From contig JAVFKD010000004.1 of assembly GCA_036429605.1 (NCBI GenBank), positions 1,922,001 through 1,986,000 of the forward strand: a stretch of DNA of 64,000 nucleotides, in the 5' to 3' direction. Below are positions 1-13,920 of this stretch, piece by piece. This DNA comes from Cladobotryum mycophilum (Eukaryota; Ascomycota; Sordariomycetes; Hypocreales; Hypocreaceae). The notes under the pieces were generated by a model, which ran no database searches, was not told the origin of the DNA, and worked only from the letters and a program-made list of their open reading frames with translations. Position numbers and translations under genes: made by a program. Numbering within the stretch: the stretch's first letter is position 1; each line of letters starts with the position of its first letter.

Positions 1-644
1 GATGGTCTCTGGGGGACAGATGCTGATGACCGGCGAGAGTGTGAGTGGCTCGTCGGGGGTCGGGCTTGAGGTGGGTGAGGCGAGTCGTAGGCAGACTCTC
101 GGCCGCCGTAGGGTGGCTCGGCATGGTATGTAGCTCCCTGTCGGTAGTCGTCGTAATTAGTGTACCGTACCCCATCATACTCTTGAGGATGATGCGAGTG
201 CCTGCGACTCTTTGACCATGACTCGGCAAACAACACATAAGTGTGCCCCAGAGCCTCGAAGATCTCGTCCTCGTCGGATTCTCCGTAAGGAGTTGATGCT
301 CGGACTTGAGTGTGGGAGAGACGGCGTTCGCGCCTGGTAGGAATTTGAAACGACCCGGAGGGCCGGCGCGATGACGAAAAATGTTTAGGACTCACATCAA
401 CCGTGGCATACTGGCCGGAGCTGTTGTAGCGTGGTGAATCCACGGGAGCCCGTGGCGTCGAGGCGCCGGCCTGGGAGTAGCTGCTGGCCCTGCTGTGTGC
501 TGCGCGCGTCGCCGGTCGTCGAGGCGTCGTTTCGAGCCAGCTGGGCCGCGGTGATGGGGTTGGAGTAGCGGACGACATTCGTGTGTACTCCCACTCGTGG
601 ATCGGGGTCGATCCTGGGGTTCGTGGTGATGGGTAGCTGTTCAT
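1..644 (-). CDS. Partial Ser/Pro/Arg-rich protein, 5' part only
   Basis: An open frame reads leftward from an ATG at 644-642 to the window edge without a stop (214 codons plus 2 nt). An in-frame TAG lies two codons upstream (650-648), and the start context has A at -3, so this ATG is well supported; a second in-frame Met at 578 is an alternative. The N-terminus reads MNSYPSPRTPGSTPIHEWEY and is followed by long low-complexity stretches rich in Ser, Pro, Arg, His and Tyr. A short acidic patch (ESDEDEIFEALG) and a more ordered segment (HTYVLFAESWSKSRR) lie near the middle. A GTGAGT inside the frame could be a donor, but splicing there gives an early stop, so I read it unspliced. No domain is recognised; the protein looks largely disordered. 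The 3' end, and any folded domain, lies outside the window. Confidence 0.7.
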   Translation of the reverse strand, partial: MNSYPSPRTPGSTPIHEWEYTRMSSATPTPSPRPSWLETTPRRPATRAAHSRASSYSQAGASTPRAPVDSPRYNSSGQYATVDVSPKHFSSSRRPSGSFQIPTRRERRLSHTQVRASTPYGESDEDEIFEALGHTYVLFAESWSKSRRHSHHPQEYDGVRYTNYDDYRQGATYHAEPPYGGRESAYDSPHPPQARPPTSHSHSRRSSASVPQRP

Positions 645-2115
645 TCTCTAGGATTCTGCTCCTGCGAGGTCCTTCTTGACACCCGCTCCTCACAACCTCC
701 TCCGAGAATAAAAGTGGTGGTGGGAAAAAGTAGGGTTCCGACTCTCGGCGTAAGAAATTCGTCGATGGGTCGGGGGAAATATGGAAGTTCGTTTCGTAAA
801 AATCGTCAATGTCGTCGATCGCTGCTGATGCTGCTCCAACAAGGAAAAAATCTCTCTAATATTTTGTTTGTATGTATGTTTTTTTTTATGTGTGAAGCCC
901 GTCACCTTGGTATGTGGTCGGAAGAGTAGGGGTTAGAAAAGAGATTTCCTGTGGCTAACATGACACCGATCTGCAACACGACTATGTATCTTGTCCCCTC
1001 TTTGTTAGAAGAAGGAAACTGAAGGCCAAGTCCGATAACTGCGGTCTTGGGACTTCAGGTAATGGAGTTTGCTGGACTAGACGCGCCAGCGTTGTTGCGA
1101 GATGTTGTTGAGTATTAGAATGACGCCGTCGTTATTATCGACGATGCGTGCATTAAATGGCTGTGTGTAGCGAGTGGAGACACTGTTGATTGGCAGAAGC
1201 CAAATGGAAGATGAAAAAATTGCAGGTCAGGAAGAGAAGCCCGAGGATGGGTGTGGGTGTGTGTGGTGGATATATATTCTCGCAGCAACAGAGATTTGCG
1301 TTGGTGTGGTGTGGGCGGCCTTGGAATCCACAGGCCAAAAAAGTCGAACGAAGTCCAGAGTGCAAAAAAGACAGAGTCCACTCCTTGCTAAGGATCAAGA
1401 CAGGGGTATCTCTTCTTAGTGAAGACTAGAGGCGTGGGCCAACGGAGCCAGGGATGAGCAGGGATGCTAGGACCAGGCATGCAACATGCATGGGAGTGAG
1501 TGTATGTATGTATGTACGTACTCTCTCTGTCGAAGGGGGTGGTACAGACTTTTGTGGACACTCCCGGCCAGGTATAGAGCAACAACGGCTTGGCTTGTTG
1601 CTACTATGTATACTAGTCGTACTGGTGGCCAGTTCGAGGGATGGATGGTCGATGGAGGGGGCGTGTAAGTAGTGACTCATACACTGCACACTTGACTGAA
1701 CACACACACACGCAGCTTAGTCACTGAACGTGGAAGCTTCGGGCGACAGCCACACGGTGCTGGATGGATCTGGTGGACACGGTGCCGATGTTGGTGGTGT
1801 TTGTGCCTGTTGCTTATTTCTTCGTTTGCCTTCTCTCTTTTTCTTAGTCGACTCACACTCACTCGCGCTCTTGGGTTGCACCCAACTGCCACCCAATCCT
1901 CGAGCAGACTGTGTATGCGGCGTCTCTCAGTGGTTTGGCCGTCGGGGGGAAGAAGCCCGTGCCACTGATGGATGATGGATGTTTTGCAGCAACAAATAAA
2001 GAGAGAGAGAGCAGGCAGAACACAGCAGAAAAGAAAAGAATGCAGGGTCCTGAATCGACGGGACGAGGGAGGCAGCCTGACCCAGAATGACAGACTGTGG
2101 GTTTGCTCGCTGGTT

Positions 2116-2154
2116 CGCTGCGTCTCGCTGTGTCTCGCTGTGTCTCGCTGTTTC
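2116..2154. repeat. 10-bp tandem repeat (CGCTGTGTCT-like), about 4 copies
   Basis: Successive CGCTG-TGTCT units with one or two base changes, inside the gene-free left region. No coding role seen. Confidence 0.8.
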
Positions 2155-5100
2155 GTTGGGTGGTGACGAGAAGGTTAGATCTCCTTTTTTTAGATCCGGC
2201 GACGGAGCGGCCGGTTCGCACAGCTGAACAGTCGTTCTCTTGGAAAGCTGCGCACCGTATTCGGCCAGTGAAATTGATTGACCAACCGTCTAAGCCAACC
2301 CTTTACTGTCTCATCAATATCTGTTCCGTTCTTTTTTTTGTTTTTGTTTTTGTTTTTGTTGCCAGTTATTCATAAACAAGCGTCAAACATTCGTAGGGGG
2401 ACCCCAAGTTTGTAAAAACAAGTGGCGTCTTCAACAACAAATTTTTTTCTGTTGAGAACTTTTGCGGTCTTTCTTGATGCTTGCTTGCACGCCGTGTGTT
2501 TGTTTCGTTTGCTTTCTTTCATTGATTGCTTGCTTGCTTGCTTTGCTGCCAGTGCCCCGGGCTGTGCGTAAAGCCCTAGTTCCGTTATCTCAAATAGACA
2601 ACGATGACGACTCCCGGCCCTTCTTCGAATGCACCGAGATTCCCAGTCCAATTTACCGGGACTGGATAAGCGAAATTGACGGAACCTAGGGATAGATTCC
2701 TAACTTCCCGCCGTCGTGCCCGGGTGTTTGCAGGGCCGCATCCGGTGAAAAATTCTTCTTTCTTGTTCCTCTTGGCTGACGCCTCCTCTTGATCCTCTTG
2801 ATCCCGTTTGCCTCTTCCTGTCGATTGCGGCAGGTGTCAAATCTCCAAGACCATTGGTGCCTTGGAATTGGATCAATAGTAATCTCAGACAAGACCCTGG
2901 CTCTATTTAGGGACCCGGCTCGATACGAAGCATGGATGGATGGATGGAGCACGGTGCACGCTCACCTAGACGGTACGAGCTGATTCAAAATTTTCTTCTT
3001 CTTTATTATTTCTCTTCTTGGCTTTCTGTCCGTGCCGGCTGAGAAACAAGAAAAAGAAGTGGTCCCCAAAGGAATCCCGGTGGCTGATCCAAATATCAAT
3101 CGGACGAGGCTGAAATTTGTTGTGAATCTCGGTGAGTTTCCTGTTGCGACGTTGGACCCCAGATGGCTCGGGATGCCGTAAAAAGAAATGTCACCGGAAA
3201 AGCCTTGCTTCGGATTGATTACGAGGCTGGCAATGAGCGAACGTTGGGTCGCATGTAGACGCAACGCAGACACACAACAATGAGAAGATGAGAAAAAGAG
3301 GAGATGAAGTGTAAACAGATCCTCTTCTCATACAAGTATGTGTGTTGTTAAGCAAACGATTGCCTGCCCGCCGCTCCCGATGATCGTCTCAGCTTTGACA
3401 TCATCAAGTCGAACTTTATGGCTGGTGGTGGAGGAGCGGGCGCATTTTATCAGTTCGTCGGGGCGCTTCATCCTCCATTACGTAGACATGTACGGGGTAC
3501 AGCTCCCCGGCTCACATTTGTGGTTGTGCTGGTCATGATGCGTCGTGTACTCGTACAACGTGGGGAGCCTGGCGCAAGGCTAGCACCAGATCTTGGTTCG
3601 TCCTGTTGAGCAAGCGCCCATGATGGCTTTTCGAGTAGCCCTGTGACCATCTCTCGACGGACACTTGGGAGGGAGTCTGAGATGTCCGTTTCACCCGCGT
3701 TCACTGCGACGGTGGAGGGGTTCGCAGTCACATGCACCATGAAACAAGGTGATTGGAGGGGAGGGGATGATGCATGCAGCCACTCCATCGCTAATTGGAC
3801 CATTCTCTCACGGTTGTGTGACAGCTGTTCAATAGTAGTAAAAAGTCTTGGTGGTGCTGAAGGGTGGGTGAGGAAAAGAAAGCAAGCTTCGTCGACTTTT
3901 GTCATCTTTGACTTATTGTCACAACCGTCGGTTCCAGCGTCGCAACAGCGCTTCGATAGTGTCGGTGCTGGTGATTTTGATGGGTGAACAAGGGAAGCGC
4001 CGAGACCACCCCCCAGCTCAGCCGAACCGTTTTGATCCCGTTGACGATGGATGGATGGATTCCCTTGAAGCGAACGAGCCGATTCTCGTTTAAGCATTAC
4101 TCGCAGCTCAACGATCCAATCCAATCCAGCCCTGTAGGTGTCAATGAAAAAAACAAAACAAGACAAGACAAGACAAGCCAAGGCAAGGTATCCAGAAGGG
4201 ACAAGGGGATGACGGGGGGCATGCTGCGAGTATCTAATGCACCATCGTACGTCTGCATTTCGTATGCAGAACATCACCAATACGTACGCATGTTTGATGG
4301 GACAAAAGGCAGAAGGGAGGGGGATGCTATGGGGCATCTTTTGCTTTTCGCAGCGAGGACAAGCCGTACAAGCCCCCTAGCTGAAATCGGGACCCAGCAT
4401 GATGCTTACTGTACACGGGATTCGTTGGGGGAGGAAGCGCCTGACGAATGGGGTAGTTTCCAGTCATTTGTACTAGGTACTCTGTACTAATTCAAGTACC
4501 GTCCGTCATGGTGGTAGTAGAATCAGAACAAGGTCGTAGCGAGACGAGCACAGCCGATTACAGGTACTTGCGATAATACCCTATTAAGTGCCTATAGATC
4601 CATCCATCCTCTAGAATCCTACAAGTACAAACACTTGCACCAACCTCGTTCCGTTATCTTGGCATGGCGGCATGGGTATCTGACTAAACCTTGTCTCGAG
4701 TTGTTGGTAGGTGCTTTTATTATATACCCTTACAAGGTGCTCCGTACATTTTTGCTTTCCCAGTTGGGCAACTCGCATAATCTCTCTCTTGTGCCCCCTG
4801 TCCTGATATTGCAAGCAAGTAAAGTAAAAGCTGTCCTGTACAATATACATGTACTCCATCCATACATTCGTACATACGCAGGCCTGCACACCGTGCAGCT
4901 GTACTCTGTACTCCATACCCGTTCCAATGACTTTTTGTAGACCGCACACGACCCAACACACACAACAGCTTGCCTTTCCATGGCTTGGCTTACTTACCCA
5001 TCTTACCGTTTCTCTTCTGCCACACGGCGCCAATCATGAGAACTGACCTACCAGATCGCATCTTCATTGTGACACAACACAACCCCTACGACATGACACC

Positions 5101-6800
5101 TTTGCTGATTGGGTGGTCAGCGGCAAAAGGGCAGAAAACCAAAGGTTTAGTTCCATCTTGTTTGTTGGACTTCTTCTTGTTGCCAGTCTCAGTTCAAAAG
5201 CTGTCTTGATGCCTTCCCTTGCCAAGTCCCTCGTACATCCTCGTATTTGTACTAGACCTTGGGGCTTCTTCCCCCTTGCGCCCAACAGTTTCAACTGCCG
5301 CGCATCAAGGATATATTATCGCCGAACACAATTTGTTATTATTTATTATTATTACTGCACGCACTGGAGTGGATTTTGTTAGGACTTCTGGACCGAGGAA
5401 AGCAGCAGCAGCAGCAACAGCAGCAGCGAGAACAAGTCGGAGTACGTACTCTTTGCAAATTTTTCTTTGCTGACACAGTCTTGGCGCACGGTATTTTGCT
5501 TACAGAGTCTACAGCTTGATATCCATTCTCTCACTGTGTAAGAATGGCTTCCTTTTTTGCACAACGTCGAGTTGCACTACCATTACAACACGCTGACAAG
5601 AAGCAACCAAAAGAAGCAAAGCTATACCTACTCAGCAATACACAAGAACCTTTTATCAATCAACCGTCAGACCTTTCACCGTCACCGTAACCGCAGCCAT
5701 AGCCATCGCCGTAATGGAAGAACCCGGACTTCGCCGCAAGTCGCGTGTCTCGGTCCCAGCGAACAGTTACTGAGGTTTAGCGGCCGCGATGAATCTAATG
5801 CACTGGGGAATAGAAGCCGCTGCCACAGTAGTGGTCCGCTGCAGAGTGTCTAGGACCGCGGCAGCGCTTCCGGAAAGAGTCCACTTGGAGCACAAGTAGC
5901 GGTAAGGGGAGGCAAGGGATGGAGATTAAACTACAAAGTGCTAATGCTAAAAAAGGGCTCTAAATTGCTTCTGTCGTCTGCAATCTACATGGTCTACTGA
6001 GGTCCAAGACGGTCGATGGAACAAAGAGGGTCCCTTCTCGATGGAACCAAAAACCACCATCCCATCCCATCCCTTGAACTTGATCCATCGCATCGCATCG
6101 TCTCGTCTTGTCTCGTTTGGTGTGGTCCTTGATAAAGGCGCGCGCACCGGGTGGATCCCATCCTCCTTCTCCTCCGCCGCCGTGTGTGTGTCCCACAAGC
6201 AACGGGAGCAAGCATCAAGAATTCAACATCCTCGTCCGCCGCCGCAGCGTCCCGCTCCCGCGCACCTCCAAACTCTCACTGTTGAGGCCAGGCACAAGCG
6301 CACTGTATGTGTAATGTGGTATGAACGGATGTGGACAAATGATACGAGTCCGACGATCCCTATCAACCCCATGTCGTGCAAGCAAACAAGCCAGAGAGAG
6401 AGGACAAAAAATTTGACTCGTGCGTTTGTTATACCTGGAACGGATGGTTGCCGGGCCTCAACAAAGGGAACAGACATATGCCCTGTCTTGTCATTCCGGC
6501 TCCTCTTTTTCTGTATGTTTTTTTTTCCTTTCCTCTTCCTCTTCCTCTTTCTGTGTGTGAGCCGTTGGACCATGCGTACCTGCGCCTTGCGTAACCCTCG
6601 CATAATCTTCTGCATATATTCATCATTTTCTATGTATGTTATGCGAGGTACGCAGCAGCATTGCATTCTCATCATACCATATTCCCTCCTTGGACCCTGT
6701 CCGCCTGTCCATCCGAAATGCACAGGCATTCCTACGCGGCGTACTAAACTCCTTTGGCTTCCATAGCCCTTCTCTTCTCTTTTCTCGCCTTGTCTGGCCT

Positions 6801-6827
6801 TGTCTCTCTTTCTCTTTCTCTTTCTCT

Positions 6828-6869
<42 letters not shown>
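6801..6869. repeat. CTTT/CT microsatellite
   Basis: About 70 bases of pure pyrimidine, first (CTTTCT)n then (CT)n. Such tracts are common in fungal promoters and 5' leaders; no gene start is seen just beside it. Confidence 0.9.
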
Positions 6870-6873
<4 letters not shown>

Positions 6874-7904
6874 AAATGTCTAGGACAAAAACAAATTTTA
6901 AAGTGAGTACCATGGTTCATCTAGGTAGAGGCTCAGAGAGACAGAAACCCACACGCCCCCTTGACCCTTGGCCCTTGGCCCTGCCCTTCACGATGGGTCT
7001 CCCTCAAACATTATCGCTGCCGTCCGAGGATTGGTGGATTCGCTTACCCACCCTGGCCAACTTCTAGAAAAAAGTCAGCCACTACACACCTTGCACGGTG
7101 GCCGGTGTGATGATGGCTCCCAAGACTGACCCCAAATGCTCCCTTGGAACACCCCCTGAACCATCCTCCCTGTTGTGTGTTGTGTCTGTGTGTGTGGGAG
7201 GGGTGGTTTGGGGTTGGTCTAAAACATTAGGCTAGGGCTTGGCCTGTCAAACCGAGCAAGCCAAGAGAGAAAAATTTTCATCTTCTCATTTCGTGTGCGC
7301 CAGACCAGGCCAAGGCCAGGCCGCTCATGGAACGAAAACAACGATCCCCAGGGAACAATCCTCCAATTTTGTAATGGTGGTGGTCTGAACCAGCAATGGG
7401 ATGGATCGTGTTGAACAATCAATCCCAAGCCCAGCTCAGATCACCGCCAACCTACAAGTATTGCTAAGAAAATTTTTCCCATGACGCTCGATTTACTTGT
7501 CAAGTCGTGCCATGGGGCCGGCGCAGCGGAATGTGACTCATAGCAAATGCAGCTGGGACTGTTGAATATGTATTCTCTCCCAATCGATGGCCTGCAGACC
7601 TGTATTGATGTCCAAAGCTTGCACAGCTGTCGAATCGGGCGTTGAGCTGCAAATGCACCTTTGGGCGTCGATTGGTATGGAGTGAGCCAGGCGTAGATTC
7701 TTGCACCCCCAGTGCCACACACGACAGAGCAGACACACACACACACTCACTCACTCACAAACAGACACCAATGCACACACAGATGGACACCACAAGGACA
7801 CCACAAAGAGCACCACGTCGGCCAGAAGCCACCACCACAATCATCACAACCACCACACACACACTATCTGCACCATACAAACAAAAAGAAAACACACACA
7901 CTGG

Positions 7905-7927
7905 AAGAGAGAGAGAGAGAGAGAGAA
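7905..7927. repeat. GA microsatellite
   Basis: A run of GA dinucleotides preceded by AC-rich repeats (about 7730-7860). It lies in the gene-free left region. Confidence 0.85.
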
Positions 7928-10900
7928 AAGGCCCCGCGCCTGGACGCATCCATTCTCGGCCCCTAAAGCACACCCTAAGGCACACCCTACAGCGGGCCCA
8001 AGCAGCTAGAGGAAGCTAAGCTAACCCCTAACCCAACCTAACGACACCACACCTCACCATTTCTGCTCCTTCAGGTAGGCTACAAGATTATTATTATTAT
8101 ATTTATATGGAACCTGATCAAAACACCATCGCATCATGCATGGGGGTGGGCGGTTCCCATCTCTGGCCTGTCTATCCCCAAAAATAAGGATCGCAGGCTT
8201 GCAGATTTTCCCAAGGCGGTACCATAGAGAACACTTGACCGACTCTTTGCGTACGACCTACCTACATTCTTTACATCTGCCCCCTCCCCCCCCCAGCGGC
8301 GCATCATGACGGCAATCCACAACGTCTAACTGGCCAAGGAGTGCCGAAGAGCAACGACTAACAAGGCAGGGCGACCCTCACAGTCTTATGTACGTCGCTC
8401 CGCCTCCTGGCAAAGAAGCCATGAATGATTCTGATACGCGAGGGGCCCAGATTGGGGCCAGAGAAGCAGAAGAAGCACTAGGCCGACGCACAATGATGGA
8501 AGTCCGGATGTCCCTCCTACGTAATTGCAACCTGCTTTTCCTTGTTTGATGGGGGAGAGGCCCCTCTGGAGGTCTGGAGCTCTCGACTTCCGGTGAGAAA
8601 TGCGGCTTGTTAGTTGGACCGTATCATGGCCTCCTCCATCGACCTACTACTCTTACTTATTACAAGTACATATGTACGCAACCACGTTCCCGTAGCAGCC
8701 GACAAGACCCCCTTCCTCACACGATGGTCCATCTGCGTGAGAATGAAGCGGTAAGAGGAAGCAAACACACAACAAAACAAAACAAGAACAAAAAAAGTAA
8801 GCTATTAAGACTAAAGGGACGACCCACCGCTTTTCTTTGGGCGTGTGAGGAAGAAGAAGAAAAAAAGGTGAAACTATTCCAAGTCTACGTACGAGCACGC
8901 ACGGAGTGCATTTCTTGGTCGTCTACTCTTACACCCGTCGACTCGTGCCATGTCAAAGAATGATTCGCAACAACAAGCGGTCCATGGTGCAATACCGCCA
9001 GCTCAAACCCCCTTCAAAGGTAAGGTGGGTAGTGAACTGAGCCCCCTCACACGAAGGGGGAGAAAAAAGAAGGCTACCTGCGTCGATATCGTGATACTGC
9101 TTTCTGCAGGTAGGCATAAGACCCGATAATGCCCAAGCTGGCCATCCAATCCATCCAAACCCCCCTCCCCCCTTCCCCTCCTCGTCCCCCCTCTCATCTT
9201 GACCATGACAGCCGCAGAAACCCATCGGAAAAGCCATCTACTCAGCCAGCCCTCCCGTCTTCGGAAGTTTTTGTGCTACGGACGTACATTGTCATTCGTT
9301 TGTTACAGAAAAGGGAAAAACGGGAAAGGAGTGAAATGAGACAAGCGATAATGCAAGACGGACGCATCAACCCTATTTCATGACGCACGTGTCGTCGAGT
9401 GCCAGTGCCAGCGAGGGTAAGAAAACCCTATCGACGCAAACGTACAGATGCGTACATGAGGAATTCATCATCGCACATGACATGACATGCCGCATGGAGG
9501 AGCTGTGCTGTGCTGTGATGTGCTGTAAGCCTGCCTACCTACTTTTGCAAGTTACGTTGGCGTCTTTTTCTCTCTCACTCTCCTGTGCTTGTTTTTCCAA
9601 ACACCCCTCCAGTTCAGGCTACTGCATCTCGATTCATGCCTTATGAAGGCCCATCCAACCAGTCACAACACCCTAGGGCCCGAAAGAGAGAAAGAGAGTG
9701 TGTGTTGCAGGATGGGATGATACTCTTGGTTCCCTTTTTCCGCTCAACGGGGAATGATCCATATTTCCTCAGATATCCAATTCTTGAGCTAAAAGAAAGG
9801 GAAAAAAAATGCCAAAGGGGAGGAGTGTAAAATAAGTATGTTTGTTTGTTTGCTTGTTAGCCATCGCGGGTATGTACTCTACACTGGAGTATCAAAAACG
9901 CACCTGTTCGGAACCAAGCAAAGACAACAAAGAGGCGCTTGCTTTCCTCGAGAGAGAAAAAAAGGCTCTTGTCTGAGTTCCATGTACATTCCATTGGGCA
10001 GCCGGACCGAATTGGTTTTGCCCACCGCACCCCGTACCGGGACCTACAGTACACCCGTCTACTACGTCTACTACGTCTACGTCTACTACCTATACTACTA
10101 ACGGCCCAGCGACCAGCGACCAGCGTGTTTCGAAACACAACAAAGGAGCAGCATTTCATCCCCATCAAGGAGTCTACTAACACTCTTGGTTGCTTGGGGG
10201 GAGGACCCATGGGGATTTTTTTTTTTTTTTGGTTTCTCAACATGTTTTTATTTTTCTCATCTGTGCTTCTTGCAGCAGCAGCAAAAAAAGACGGCACACG
10301 AGCACGCTAAACACATGACATGATGCATCCGTAGGGTCCCTTTTGGTAGCTGGAGACTATCTTATTCCAGGATTCTCTCGCGAAAGATGCACCCCCCTTG
10401 TAACAGTTTTTTTTCCCTCTCTCTTTCCCTTTCGTATCCATTGTTTATTGGCCATACAGGACACATCTCACGAGGCGGTGACCGAAAGTGCAATGTCCAA
10501 TAGTTTGAGAAGCCGGGAAAAGCTTGAACCTTGTTTGACGTAGCAGCAGCAGGCAAGGGAAGGGAAGCATGGATGTATGGATGTATGGATGTATGTGGTA
10601 ACATTAATAAAGAAGATCCGCCGGCAAACAAGGTACGAATGCTACATTGTGCCGCGGAAACCCTATTGAAGTTTTTTTCTTCTTCTTTTCTCTCTCTCAA
10701 CATTCTTTAATCTCAACGAATGATATTGCAATAAAATAAAATAAATAAATAAAATTGTTAAAATTGTGTGCCGTTATTTTACCAGGTTTGTTTTCTTGCA
10801 AGCCAAGCCACAACGTAATTTGACACTGTGTCCCATTAAAAGGCGCGATCATCATCATCATCATCATCACCCCCAAGGTTCTACTTGTAGGCAAGACACA

Positions 10901-13900
10901 GAAAAAAAACTAAGAAATGAAATAAAATAAAATAAAATAAAAATGTCTAAGATGCTCCGAGCTTCCCCATAGGATCGCAAGTTTCAAAATGAACCCGTAG
11001 CCTAGACAGAAAATTCCTTAAATTAAAAACGACCTACCGTGTCTCCGGGAACGCGATGGTTGATGGGGGCTGGGGTCTGTTTTTTTAGGCTTGCTTGAAT
11101 GGGGCTGGGAATAATAGAGCCCTGGCGAGAGAGAGAGTAAAGCTTGGTTGCTGTGGCGTTGATTGTTCTTCGGCATCCAAACAAGCCACGTGGAATGATG
11201 TGGTGGCTGTGCAAAACGGAAGAAGCAGATTGAGTGTGTGTGAGAGAGAGGAAGATCTGGTTTGCTCCTTCACGTGACTCATCCGAGCGGACGGGACCGC
11301 CGCCACTCCGCTGGGCGCTAAGCTGAAGGAGGGGTTACGTCATGGCGTCCTCTTTTTGATACTCGAACCTTTTTTTTGTTGTTTGGGTTTGGTTTGACTT
11401 TGCCACACTGAAAAAGGCTCTGGCACGAACTTCTTCTTCAGGACTCACACTTGTGTAAGAATCTGTATTCAGACGCGCAATCAAAGTCTTGTATAAAATA
11501 TTTTAACTACTTACATGCTAGTTAGTTCCCAAGAAGGCGAGGAATTTTAGAGCTGGTTCAGCTGACGCAATTGTTTGTGCCAAAAAAAAAAAAAAAAACT
11601 ATTAGGATCTAATGCTCTACGGGTTGACGGACAGATTCTAGCCACCGAGAGTGTGAGAGACAGATTTGAGGCGCATCACCAGCCACAATGTATGCAACGT
11701 CCAACGGCTGGCCGAGGCTTTCGGGATGCAGTCTAAAGCGGCAAATCGCCGCTGCCACACACATACGTACATACATGCACATGCACTCACACACACCATT
11801 CCAGACCATGCCATGACGATTAGGCCAAAACAGTGTATGGAAATTACCATGCGATTCGATTCCCAAGGATGAGGATGGGACGATAAATCCATGATACTAC
11901 TGCCTTGACTCTTGCCCCTGAGAATGAGTCACAGGGAGGAGAAAAAGGCGCCGGGTTGATGCTACCCGGGACCTACCCAATGCCGTCGTCGCGAATCCCA
12001 CATTTGCCCCCCCTAATCCCTTCTTTGATATCAAATCCATTTCTATATGGAGTTAATAGGAGCAGGCATCAAAGACAATGACGAATCCATCTCTCTCTTT
12101 TATCAACTAACTAGGATGGCAAATTGAGCGGCGTGAATTTATTCACATCACGAGTCGAATCGTACATACACGTTCCGCTTGGTCTACACCATAACCAAGG
12201 TGCAACCATGCACGGACAATGAGAAAGCGCAGAACAAACAGGCAGCAGCCAATTTCAACATTGGTGATTGATGAACAAAAATGAAAAATAGAAAATAAAC
12301 GAGGCTTCGTGAACATGTGGAGCCAATAGCCGTGCAGAAAAGGCATGTTTCTTTGGCGCCGTGGCTCTGCTCTCGCAGTCACAGGGTTTCACGTGCTTTG
12401 TTACTTGTTTGGTTCACGCCCCCCCCCCCCAAGAATTGCTGGCCAATGCTGTTGGGTCAGCCTCACTGGATGTGATCCATTGGTGACTCTTATCTTGGGA
12501 GAAACTTCTAGCTTGTGATATGCGAATGGTTGCCATTGGGGGAAGGGGGTTTCTGAGGATCCGTCATCTTGTCATGAAAGTGCCATTAAGCTCAGGGGAT
12601 GTGTGGTGGCAAGAATCCACGTTGTTCCTCCCAAGGAGGGGGGCGATGAGAAGGATTAGCCGAGACTAATCGGGTTGAAAAAACTCTCGCACTGGGTTGA
12701 TGTTAAGGATAGTTACGAGAGGAGAGGGGGTGATGGCAACATTTGTTCTTTCTAGGCTTCTGTTGGACGTGTCATCGTGAGCTGCTTGATCGTAGAGCAC
12801 GGGGTACGACTTGTTTCAAGCCTCGAGGCTTGAGGCAGGTGAGTCAACCCTTCCTTTGTGATATCGTCAGCCTTGTGAGTCTGATTGGCGATGCAATGCC
12901 TTTTTCTGACTCAAAGTGAATCAGCTGATGGTGTTTGCCATTCTGGCCGTCTCCTTGTCTTGGGCCATATCACATTCACATGTTGTTGATCGACCTATCA
13001 CAAAGTATTTTGGGAGGGGGGCTTGTAAGATTTGACTCCCCGTGGGCCTCAGTCGAGAATACTACCATTGGAGTAACTGGGAGCTGAAAACTCGGAGATG
13101 TTTGACTTTGTGACTCGATGCCATTGCTTGAAGTGTGATTTGCTTATCCCCTACGCTTGACTTTGGGGGAGGGGACTTTTGATGAGCACACGTCCTTGGA
13201 TGAAACAACCCTTCAACACCCTTCAGCTAATCCACAATGAAGTTTTTGGGGGTAGATGACTGATTCGGATCTGGTGTAACTGAATCCCGCATCATGCCAT
13301 CGTGTTCCTCTTGTGTTCAAGTCCTCTGCCCCCCTCGTACAGGTTTTGCCCAACGGTACAAACCAGACCCGAAAGCTGAAATATGATCACTCATATATTG
13401 CTGTTTTCATTTCTCATAGGCTGCTATGTTTAGCATCAAAACCCTTTAACTAGCTTTTCCCGTAATTGATGCTGCTGCTGCAGCAATAGGTGCGCCAAGT
13501 CCGGAAACGAGAGTTTTTGTGCAATGTTGGGCATGCTTTTTCTTTCTTCTTCTCTCGATGTGTGTGTCATTGTATGACCACTGGAGGCGGAGAGAATCCT
13601 TTTGGTCAGGCGATAGTTATGTTACTCGAAAAAGAATTTCTCCAAAAAAAATGGAACCTCTATATCTTGTCCATTCGGATATCCGCTAGATGGTGTTTCT
13701 TTTTTGGGAATCGTAACGTGATGGGAATCTTGACCGGTTGTTAGATCCTATGATACGAGTATGACGTGAACAACATGGAAACCGCTTGGCTATTGTTGTT
13801 CACTCGGATACCGTGCTGGGCACAGGATGTCTGGTCAACCTGGTCATGCCGACTATGTAAAGGAGGAGACCAGCCTAGGTCTAGTTTGCCCATGTATACA

Positions 13901-13920
13901 TTATTGAGGATACTTGAATA

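Larger units (their letters stand above)
645..12400. other. Gene desert rich in microsatellites
   Basis: Nearly 12 kb with no gene I can support. It contains CT, GA, AC, poly-T and poly-C tracts, TGGA and GTCTAC repeats, and many short open frames that overlap on both strands without homology or splice logic. Two frames are unusually long (3468-4337 minus, 289 codons; 6041-6766 plus, 241 codons) but match nothing I know, and both are also open on the opposite strand. The region could be the long promoter and leader of the gene at the left edge, or may contain non-coding transcripts; the sequence alone does not show which. Confidence 0.6.

Noticed and set aside
397..693. 98-codon minus-strand frame beginning MRSGCQEGPRR
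   Set aside because: It overlaps the better frame starting at 644, which is open to the edge, has an upstream stop and reads as a continuous protein.
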